DNA from: Rubrivivax sp.
Lineage (GTDB): Bacteria > Pseudomonadota > Gammaproteobacteria > Burkholderiales > Burkholderiaceae_C
Length of the DNA stretch: 35,769 nucleotides
Assembly (NCBI GenBank): GCA_016790435.1
Contig: JAEUPE010000094.1
Span: forward strand, 1 to 35,769
Reading direction: 5' to 3'
How positions within the stretch are numbered: position 1 is the first letter of the stretch; every line of letters starts with the position of its first letter. A program made the position numbers and the translations under genes. Below the pieces are notes generated by a model. It was not told the origin of the DNA and ran no database searches. It saw nothing but the letters and a program-made list of their open reading frames with translations. Of the stretch, positions 15,179 through 21,266 are shown one piece after another.

Positions 15179-16581
15179 CGGGCAGCCGCCTGTTTCGCGA
15201 GCGTCGCGGCGAGCCCGGTGTAGCTGGCGGGTGTCATCGCCTTCAGGCGCTTGCGCTCGGAGGCGGGCAGCTCGGCGAGCGAATCGATGAACTCGTGCAT
15301 CGCCGCGAGCGTGACTGCACGGCCGCGGGTGAATTCCTTCAGCCGCTCGTAGGGGTTCGCGAGGCCATGCCGCCGCATGACGGTCTGCACCGCCTCGGCC
15401 AGCACCTCGGGCGAGTCGTTCAGGTCGGCGGCAAGCGCCTCGCGGTGCACCTCGAGCTTGCCCATGCCGGTGGTGAGGCTGCCGTGCGCGAGCACGGTGT
15501 AGCCGAACGCCACGCCCATGTTGCGCAGCACGGTGCTGTCGGTGAGGTCGCGCTGCCAACGGCTCAAGGGCAGCTTCTGGCTCATGTGCGCGAGCAGCGC
15601 GTTGGCGAGGCCGTAGTTGCCCTCGGCGTTCTCGAAGTCGATCGGGTTCACCTTGTGCGGCATCGTGCTCGAACCGACCTCGCCGGCCTTGAGCCGCTGC
15701 TTGAAGTAGCCGAGCGAAACATAACCCCAGACGTCTCGGCACCAGTCGATGCAGACGGTGTTGGCGCGGACGACGGCGTCGAAAAGCTCGGCGATGCCGT
15801 CGTGCGGCTCGATCTGCGTCGTCCAGGCGTTGTAGGCGAGGCCGAGGCGCTGCTCGACGACGGTACGGGAGAAGCGCTCCCAGTCGAAATCGGGCCAGGC
15901 CGCCAGGTGCGCGTTGTAGTTGCCCACGGCGCCGTTCATCTTGGCCGGCAGCGGTACGGCGGCGATGCGAGCACGTGCATTGGCCAGGCGGGCCAGCACG
16001 TTGGCGGCCTCCTTGCCCACCGTCGTGGGGCTGGCGGTCTGGCCATGTGTGCGCGCGAGCATCGGCGTGGCCGCCTCGGCGGTGGCCAGCGCGCGCAGGG
16101 CTTCGATGACGCCGTCCAGCGCGGGCAGCAGCACCTCCTTGCGCGCCGCGTCGAGCATGAGCGCATGGCTGGCGTTGTTGATGTCCTCGCTCGTGCAGGC
16201 GAAGTGGACGAACTCGGCGGCTTGCTCGAGCTCGGCATGGCCCTTGAAGCGACCCTTCATCCAGTACTCGACCGCCTTGACATCGTGGTTGGTGGTGCGC
16301 TCGATCTCCTTGATGGCGGCGGCGTCGGCCTCGGAGAAGCGGAGCACGAGCGAACGCAGCAGGCCGCGCGCGGCTTCGGAGAGCGGCTTGAACTCGGCGA
16401 ATCCGGCGTCCGACAAGGCGATGAACCACTCCACCTCCACCTGCACGCGCCGGTGCATGAGCCCGTATTCGCTGAGCAGCGGGCGCAGCGGCGCCAGTCG
16501 CGTGGCATAACGGCCGTCCAGCGGGGACAGCGCGGTGAGGGCGGTCGGCGGCGCCGAAGCGGGGGTCTTGGAATGCAGCAC
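15175..16581 (-). CDS. purB: adenylosuccinate lyase
   Basis: A 468-residue cytoplasmic enzyme of purine synthesis. It removes fumarate from SAICAR and from adenylosuccinate. The sequence follows E. coli PurB closely: LSPLDGRYATRLAPL near the N-terminus, VEVEWF, TNHDVKAVEY, FACTSEDINNASHALML, RTHGQTASPTT with the catalytic-region His, and the flexible signature loop GSSTMPHKVNPIDFENAEG with the catalytic Ser. The start is probably GTG 16581: a -10-like GATAAT lies seven bases upstream, and homologous sequence begins soon after. The gene overlaps pyrF by four bases, linking purine and pyrimidine synthesis in one mRNA. The HAD gene is divergent, 107 bp away. Confidence 0.96.
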   Translation of the reverse strand: MLHSKTPASAPPTALTALSPLDGRYATRLAPLRPLLSEYGLMHRRVQVEVEWFIALSDAGFAEFKPLSEAARGLLRSLVLRFSEADAAAIKEIERTTNHDVKAVEYWMKGRFKGHAELEQAAEFVHFACTSEDINNASHALMLDAARKEVLLPALDGVIEALRALATAEAATPMLARTHGQTASPTTVGKEAANVLARLANARARIAAVPLPAKMNGAVGNYNAHLAAWPDFDWERFSRTVVEQRLGLAYNAWTTQIEPHDGIAELFDAVVRANTVCIDWCRDVWGYVSLGYFKQRLKAGEVGSSTMPHKVNPIDFENAEGNYGLANALLAHMSQKLPLSRWQRDLTDSTVLRNMGVAFGYTVLAHGSLTTGMGKLEVHREALAADLNDSPEVLAEAVQTVMRRHGLANPYERLKEFTRGRAVTLAAMHEFIDSLAELPASERKRLKAMTPASYTGLAATLAKQAAAR

Positions 16582-16588
16582 GGCGTCG

Positions 16589-16594
16589 ATTATC
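16589..16594 (-). promoter_or_regulatory. -10 box GATAAT seven bases before the purB start
   Basis: On the minus strand GATAAT (5 of 6 to consensus) precedes GTG 16581 by seven bases, predicting a leaderless purB-pyrF transcript. No -35 hexamer was recognised. Confidence 0.45.
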
Positions 16595-16675
16595 CGCGCC
16601 CGGGTTCGGCCGGGGGACCTGCTCGTCGGGGGCCGTGCTGCGGCCGGAGCCGCCACCCTGACCCGCCAGGGCCGC

Positions 16676-16681
16676 TATGCT
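16676..16681 (+). promoter_or_regulatory. -10-like box TATGCT seven bases before the HAD gene start
   Basis: TATGCT precedes ATG 16689 by seven bases. It would place the transcription start at the start codon and would exclude the upstream in-frame ATG at 16677, which lies inside the box. Confidence 0.4.
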
Positions 16682-16688
16682 GCAGCGC

Positions 16689-17384
16689 ATGCCCCACGAC
16701 ATCCGCGCCCTCACCTTCGACATCTTCGGCACCGTCGTCGACTGGTACGGTTCCATCGCCGCCGAGGTGGCCCGCCTCGGCCTGCGCACCGACGGCGGCC
16801 GCTTCGCGCTCGACTGGCGCGCCGGCTACCAGCCGGCGATGCAGGAGGTGCGCTCGGGTGCGCTGCCATGGACGAACATCGACGGCCTGCACCGCCGCAT
16901 CCTCGATCGCGTGCTCCTCGCGCACGGCATCTCGCTGCCCGAGACCGACATGGCCTCGTTCAACCGCGTCTGGCATCGTCTCGACCCCTGGCCCGACAGT
17001 GCCGCCGGCTTGGCGCGGCTGAAGGAGCGCTACGTGCTGGCGACGCTCTCGAACGGCAACGTGTCATTGCTCGTCGACTTGGTGCGGCACGGCCGGCTGC
17101 CCTTCGACACGGTCTTCTCGGCCGAGCTCTTCAATCACTACAAGCCCGATCCCGAGGTCTACCTCGGGGCAGCGCGGCTGCTGGACTTGGCACCGGCCCA
17201 GGTGATGATGGTCGCGGCGCACCCGAGCGACCTGCGCGCCGCCGCTGCCTGCGGCCTGCGCACGGCCTACGTGAAGCGCCCGAACGAGAAAGGCCCCGGC
17301 GGCGCGCTCGAGCCGAGCCGCGCGGGCGAGTTCGACTTCACCGCCGACGACTTCCTCGACCTGGCGCGGCAACTGGGCGGCTGA
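16689..17384 (+). CDS. haloacid dehalogenase type II-like HAD hydrolase
   Basis: A 231-residue cytoplasmic HAD-superfamily enzyme. Motif I is FDIFGTVVDW with nucleophile D11; motif II is S121-N122 in TLSNGN; motif III is K152 in HYKPDPEVY; motif IV is VAAHPSD with D181. The FGTVVDW start and the VAAHxxD end match L-2-haloacid dehalogenases (type II), which hydrolyse 2-chloro- or 2-bromo-alkanoates. Many proteins with this pattern act on other small substrates, so dehalogenase activity is only likely. The next gene, a tartrate/malate-type dehydrogenase, begins 52 bases downstream on the same strand and may be in one operon, suggesting use of 2-hydroxyacids. That link is inference. Confidence 0.88.
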   Translation: MPHDIRALTFDIFGTVVDWYGSIAAEVARLGLRTDGGRFALDWRAGYQPAMQEVRSGALPWTNIDGLHRRILDRVLLAHGISLPETDMASFNRVWHRLDPWPDSAAGLARLKERYVLATLSNGNVSLLVDLVRHGRLPFDTVFSAELFNHYKPDPEVYLGAARLLDLAPAQVMMVAAHPSDLRAAAACGLRTAYVKRPNEKGPGGALEPSRAGEFDFTADDFLDLARQLGG

Positions 17385-17436
17385 TGCCGCGGCCGCCCTC
17401 GCGCGCCGGACCCCACCACCACGGAGACTGTTCCCC

Positions 17437-18531
17437 ATGACCAAGACCTATCGCATCGCCGCCATTCCTGGCGATGGCATCGGCAAGGAAGTGATGCCCG
17501 AAGGGTTGCGCACGCTGGAGGCGGCCTCCCGCCGCTTCGGCTTCCGCCTCGACATCCAGCCCATCGAGTGGGCCAGCTGCGACTATCACGCCGCGCATGG
17601 CCAGATGATGCCGGACGACTGGAAGCAGCAGCTCGCCGGCCGCGAGGCCATCCTCTTCGGCGCCGTCGGCTGGCCGGCGACGGTGCCCGATCACGTGTCG
17701 CTGTGGGGCAGCCTGCTCAAGTTCCGGCGCGAGTTCGACCAGTACATCAACCTGCGTCCGGCGCGCCTGTTCAAGGGCGTGCCCGGACCGCTGATGGACG
17801 CCAAGGGCCGGCCGCGCCAGCCCGGCGAGATCGACTTCCTCATCGTGCGCGAGAACACCGAGGGCGAGTACACCAACCTCGGCGGCACCATGTACGCCGG
17901 CACCGAGCGCGAGATCGTCATCCAGGAGTCGGTGTACTCGCGCTTCGGCACCGACCGCGTGCTGAAGTACGCCTTCGAGCTCGCCGCGTCGCGCCCGCGC
18001 AAGAAGCTCACCGTGGCCACCAAGAGCAACGGCATCGCCATCAGCATGCCGTGGTGGGATTCACGCGCGGAGGCCATGCACGCCGGCTACCCGCAGGTGG
18101 CGGTGGACAAGCAGCACATCGACATCCTCACCGCGCGCTTCGTGCTGCAACCTGACCGCTTCGACGTCGTGGTGGCGAGCAACCTCTTCGGCGACATCCT
18201 GTCCGACCTGGGCCCGGCCTGCACCGGCACCATCGGCATCGCGCCCTCGGCCAACCTGAACCCGGAGCGCAACTTCCCCTCGCTCTTCGAGCCCGTGCAC
18301 GGCTCGGCGCCCGACATCTACGGCCAGAACATCGCCAACCCGGTGGCGATGATCTGGTCGGCGGCCATGATGCTCGACTTCCTCGGCGAGCGCGCCGCGC
18401 ACGACGCCGTCGTCCAGGCGATCGAGGGTGTGCTGGCCGAGGGCGCGAAGGGCCCGGTCACGCGCGACCTCGGCGGCCAGGCGAGCACGACGCAGATGGG
18501 CGAGGCCATCGCTCGCGCGGTGGCAGGCTGA
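17437..18531 (+). CDS. ttuC: tartrate dehydrogenase / decarboxylase (D-malate dehydrogenase family)
   Basis: A 364-residue NAD-dependent beta-decarboxylating dehydrogenase of the isopropylmalate/isocitrate dehydrogenase family. Residues AIPGDGIGKEVMPEG open the Rossmann-like fold. HVSLWGSLLKFRREFDQYIN with LRPARL is the substrate-contact region typical of tartrate and D-malate dehydrogenases rather than LeuB. VRENTEGEYTNLGG, SNLFGDILSDLG and EPVHGSAPDIYGQ are the conserved metal, substrate and cofactor segments. It should oxidise tartrate (to oxaloglycolate/glycerate products) and D-malate (to pyruvate). TtuC and DmlA cannot be fully separated by sequence alone. GGAGA nine bases before the ATG is a good ribosome binding site. 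Confidence 0.9.
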   Translation: MTKTYRIAAIPGDGIGKEVMPEGLRTLEAASRRFGFRLDIQPIEWASCDYHAAHGQMMPDDWKQQLAGREAILFGAVGWPATVPDHVSLWGSLLKFRREFDQYINLRPARLFKGVPGPLMDAKGRPRQPGEIDFLIVRENTEGEYTNLGGTMYAGTEREIVIQESVYSRFGTDRVLKYAFELAASRPRKKLTVATKSNGIAISMPWWDSRAEAMHAGYPQVAVDKQHIDILTARFVLQPDRFDVVVASNLFGDILSDLGPACTGTIGIAPSANLNPERNFPSLFEPVHGSAPDIYGQNIANPVAMIWSAAMMLDFLGERAAHDAVVQAIEGVLAEGAKGPVTRDLGGQASTTQMGEAIARAVAG

Positions 18532-18537
18532 TCGGCC

Positions 18538-18560
18538 GGGGGCCGCCCGCGGCCGGCCCC
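18538..18560. terminator. GC hairpin between converging genes
   Basis: GGGGGCCGC pairs with GCGGCC-GG-CCCC just after the ttuC stop and before the stop of the convergent DUF3667 gene. It could serve both genes. It has no T-run and a tight loop, so confidence is low. Confidence 0.35.
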
Positions 18561-18584
18561 GTATCGGTCCGCCAACGGCCGGGG

Positions 18585-19460
18585 TCAGTTGAAGAAGAAC
18601 GCCCAGAGCCCGACGATGCCCAGCGCCACGCCGAGCACGATGCCATAGAGCATCGCGACGAGCATCGCGCGCCAGGCCGTCCCGAACCAGCCGCCGCCGT
18701 ACACGCGCCGCGCCGCGATCAGGGCGTAGACCGGCATCGCGAGGAAGGCGGCCTCGGCGCCCGGCATGGGCAGCAGCGTGACCGCCAGCGCCGCGAACCA
18801 GAAGCTGTGCACGTGCAGCGCATAGACGAGGTGCTCGGTGTAGCGCAGGCCACGGCGGAAGTAGGTGAGCTGCGTCAGCAGCGCGAAGATGGGCACGAGC
18901 AGGAACATCGCCGTGCCCCAGCGGCTCATGAAGCGCTCGGGCCACTGCGCGATCTCGCGCTTCAGGCCCTTGGGGTCGAGGTCGAGCCGGGCGCGGAAGC
19001 GGTCGCACATCCACGCGGGCAGGCCCTCGCAGAAGAACTTGCCGTCCTTGAGGCCGGCGCCCCGGCCATCGCCGAACTCGAGGACGACGACGTTGGGTTT
19101 GCGGTCGGTGCCGGCCAGCCCGGTGAGCGGCTCGTCACCGATCTTCATGTTGAAGGTGGGCGAGGCCACCCGCAACACCAGAAGCACCAGCAGGCTGATG
19201 GTGAGGTACAGCCGGAGCGGCAGCACGTAGTGCTTGCGGCGGCCCGCCAGGTAGCGGCGCGTCAACTCGCCCGGCTTGAACAGCAGCAGGCCGAGCGTGC
19301 GCCACAGCGCGCCCTCGGTGGAGAAGTAGGCGCCGCCGAACTGCTGGATGAATTCACCCACCGTCGGCGGCTTGACGTTCGTCTCCTGCCCGCAGGCGCC
19401 GCAGAACCGCGGCCGGGGGTCGGGCAGCGGTGCGGCGCAATTGAGGCAGTTCGAACCCAT
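18585..19460 (-). CDS. DUF3667-like membrane protein with an N-terminal zinc ribbon
   Basis: A 291-residue inner-membrane protein of unknown role. The N-terminus has a zinc ribbon with C5-x2-C8 and C20-x2-C23 (CLNCAAP, FCGACGQE). A conserved cytoplasmic segment follows (FIQQFGGAYFSTEGALWRT, then FKPGELTRRYLAGRRKHYV), typical of the DUF3667 family. Then come a first transmembrane helix (LYLTISLLVLLVLRV), a periplasmic or cytoplasmic loop, and three or four more helices to the C-terminus (WGTAMFLLVPIFALLTQL, FWFAALAVTLLPM, GIVLGVALGIVGLWAFFF). The family name is from memory of the RRKHYVxPLRLYL pattern. A weak TACCGT lies seven bases before the start. Confidence 0.82.
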   Translation of the reverse strand: MGSNCLNCAAPLPDPRPRFCGACGQETNVKPPTVGEFIQQFGGAYFSTEGALWRTLGLLLFKPGELTRRYLAGRRKHYVLPLRLYLTISLLVLLVLRVASPTFNMKIGDEPLTGLAGTDRKPNVVVLEFGDGRGAGLKDGKFFCEGLPAWMCDRFRARLDLDPKGLKREIAQWPERFMSRWGTAMFLLVPIFALLTQLTYFRRGLRYTEHLVYALHVHSFWFAALAVTLLPMPGAEAAFLAMPVYALIAARRVYGGGWFGTAWRAMLVAMLYGIVLGVALGIVGLWAFFFN

Positions 19461-19564
19461 GGGCCGCACGGTAGCGCAAAGCGCGGAGACGACGGCCGAA
19501 GACGCCTCGCGGGCCGGGGCGCGTTCAGCCGAGTGCCACGGCCTGTGTACCGTCGTTGCCGCTG

Positions 19565-20086
19565 TCAGCTGCAGGACGCGGCGGTGGTCGTGCCCGACAC
19601 CGGTGCCAGCACCTGCGGGCCGGCAAGCGTCTGGCCCAGGGAGTCGACGAGGGTGATGCTGAGCCCGCCGCTCACGCGCTCGACGTGCAGGGACGCCAGG
19701 CGCACGCGGCTGCCGCCCTCGATGGCGTTGCCGTAGTAGCGCGGCGCCTGCGACCCTGCCTGCGCGAAGCTGCCGATGAACACCAGGTCGAGGCAGCGCA
19801 GGCGAAGCTGCGCTTCCTGGCCGTCGAGTTCGAGCAGCGTACGGCTGGCCGGCGTGGCCTCGGCAAAGAAGCGGGCGCCGGTGGCGGGCAAGGGCGCGGC
19901 GCCCGCGCTCGGCGCCACGCAACCGAGCAGGTCGGCAAGCGCCGATTCGCACACCGGCACCTCGCGCGCGCCCTGGGCGGCGAGGGCATCGTCCGTGGCG
20001 CCGGTACCGGTGCCGCCGAGGCCCGGGCCGCAGCCGACCAGGACAGCGACGCAGAAGGCGCCAAGCACGGCCGGCCACCCGCGCAT
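19565..20086 (-). CDS. small lipoprotein of unknown function
   Basis: A 173-residue protein with a lipoprotein signal: MRGWPAVLGAFCVAVLVGC, lipobox LVGC with C19 as the lipidated residue. The mature protein begins Gly/Thr-rich and then forms a strand-rich domain that includes Cys residues (VCESALADLLGC, RLRCLDLVFIG, final ASCS) likely to pair as disulphides. No family was recognised. The frame stays open upstream to a GTG at 20311 that overlaps the stop of the DUF6502-like gene, but that extension reads through 12-bp tandem repeats and an Arg-rich stretch. I therefore chose ATG 20086, where a normal signal peptide begins. It is probably co-transcribed with the DUF6502-like gene. Confidence 0.68.
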   Translation of the reverse strand: MRGWPAVLGAFCVAVLVGCGPGLGGTGTGATDDALAAQGAREVPVCESALADLLGCVAPSAGAAPLPATGARFFAEATPASRTLLELDGQEAQLRLRCLDLVFIGSFAQAGSQAPRYYGNAIEGGSRVRLASLHVERVSGGLSITLVDSLGQTLAGPQVLAPVSGTTTAASCS

Positions 20087-20180
20087 CGCCCTCGGGCGCC
20101 GCCGTGCCGCGCCGCGCCGGTGGCGAAGGAGGCCGGCGGCGCCGGCCGCCCAGTCGCGGGTCGCTGGCCGGGTCGCGAGC

Positions 20181-20276
20181 CGGGCGATGGCCCGGATGCT
20201 GGCCAGGATGCCGGCCAGGATGCCGGCCCAGGTGACGGGCCCGGTGATGGGCCCAGTGATGGACCCAGTGATGGCC
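20181..20276. repeat. eight-unit 12-bp tandem repeat
   Basis: Eight consecutive 12-mers, for example AGGATGCCGGCC twice, CCGGTGATGGGC and CCAGTGATGGCC, with consensus close to CCRGTGATGGCC. Units 3 and 4 are identical. The array lies between the lipoprotein start (20086) and the upstream gene's stop (20308). Because 12 is a multiple of three, it leaves all six frames open. Confidence 0.85.
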
Positions 20277-20307
20277 CGCCCCACTCGTGCGCGCTTGTCG
20301 TCCACGT

Positions 20308-21138
20308 TCACTCCTGCGCTTCGCTGTAGAAGTAGACGCCGAAGCGCGCGCGCTGGCGGCGTTCGGCGGCTGGCAACGCCTGGTCGGCGTCGAATCGTTG
20401 CTGGGCGGCGTCCATCACTTCGCGCATCGCCACTTTCCAGGCGGCTACGCCCACCTGGGACAACTGCCTTGCCGAGTCCTCACTGATCTCGTCGACGAAG
20501 ACGGCCTGCTCGAGGAAGTTGGCTTCGCCGCGCAGGTTGGCCACGGCGGCGGCGGCGTGGTCGTGCACGTTTTCGGCAAAGAGCGCGGCCATCTCGTCGA
20601 AGCCGCGCTTCGGTGCAAAGCCCTCGGCGAGCAGGCGCACGCCCTCCGGCGCCTCTTCGGCCACGCCCAGGCGCAGCAGTTCGTCGAGCACGGCGCGTGG
20701 GCGCACGTCGCGGCTGACGCTTTCGACGAGTTGGTCGAAGCTGTCCCGCTCGCCGGCACCGCGGGCCAACACGCGCGGGTGGCCGCCGCGAGCGAGAAAG
20801 CGGCGTTCGTGCATCCAGCGGCCCACGACCTCGGCGGCCAGGCTCTTCGGCGCTTCGGCGTTCGCTGCCGCGGCCCTTGTGCCCGCGCCTGAAGGGGCCT
20901 CGCGCGTGAGCATGCGCACGTCGCGGCGGTGCACGCCCGACAGCAGCGTGAGCGCGCTGTCCGTGGCGGGCATGCCGCGCCGCTGCAGCTCGCGCCGCGC
21001 TTCGTCGAGGAACACTCGCTTCAGCGCCGCCGCGAGGGTGGGGTAGGTGATGCCGTGGTGCACGAGCAGCCGCACGACCGGGCGCAGCGCCTGCAGCACG
21101 CGCCCCAGCGCCGAGCCCGCTTCGCCCGGCGCCTTCAT
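20308..21138 (-). CDS. DUF6502-like protein
   Basis: A 276-residue cytoplasmic protein of unknown function. The N-terminal helix ALRPVVRLLVHHGITYPTLA followed by KRVFLDEARREL is what I associate with the DUF6502 family. A short winged-helix-like segment follows (LTLLSGVHRRDVRMLTRE), so it may bind DNA or act as a regulator; this is inference from pattern only. The rest is helical with no membrane segment. ATG 21138 is preferred; an in-frame start at 21222 would make the protein run through the operator palindrome. It is divergent from the beta-propeller lipoprotein gene and shares the promoter region at 21183-21219 with it. The lipoprotein gene follows downstream. Confidence 0.72.
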   Translation of the reverse strand: MKAPGEAGSALGRVLQALRPVVRLLVHHGITYPTLAAALKRVFLDEARRELQRRGMPATDSALTLLSGVHRRDVRMLTREAPSGAGTRAAAANAEAPKSLAAEVVGRWMHERRFLARGGHPRVLARGAGERDSFDQLVESVSRDVRPRAVLDELLRLGVAEEAPEGVRLLAEGFAPKRGFDEMAALFAENVHDHAAAAVANLRGEANFLEQAVFVDEISEDSARQLSQVGVAAWKVAMREVMDAAQQRFDADQALPAAERRQRARFGVYFYSEAQE

Positions 21139-21182
21139 GTCGCTGTGCGCCGGCCGCCCGGCCCGGGCGGCCGAACGGGTGA

Positions 21183-21212
21183 TTGACAGCTGGGCTGCAT
21201 GTGGGATATTTT
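21183..21212 (+). promoter_or_regulatory. near-consensus sigma-70 promoter for the beta-propeller lipoprotein gene
   Basis: A perfect -35 TTGACA (21183-21188), an 18-bp spacer and a -10 TATTTT (21207-21212). The predicted start is near 21219, leaving a 48-base leader with GAGGAG before the ATG at 21267. A perfect TTGACA is unusual in this GC-rich window. Confidence 0.6.
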
Positions 21213-21219
21213 CCCACAT
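21199..21219. promoter_or_regulatory. palindromic operator overlapping the -10 box
   Basis: Perfect 8-bp arms ATGTGGGA / TCCCACAT around TATTT. The palindrome covers the -10 box and probable start point of the promoter above, the classic position for a repressor site. The adjacent divergent DUF6502-like gene, or a factor elsewhere, could encode the binder. Confidence 0.6.
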
Positions 21220-21266
21220 CATCGATCTGCCCGCAAGGGCGACGTTTCGCTCCCGAGGAGTCTGGT

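Noticed and set aside
14327-16789. An 820-codon open frame fusing sequence upstream of pyrF to pyrF
   Set aside because: The upstream part is purB read in the wrong frame; pyrF starts at 15178 with a conserved N-terminus.
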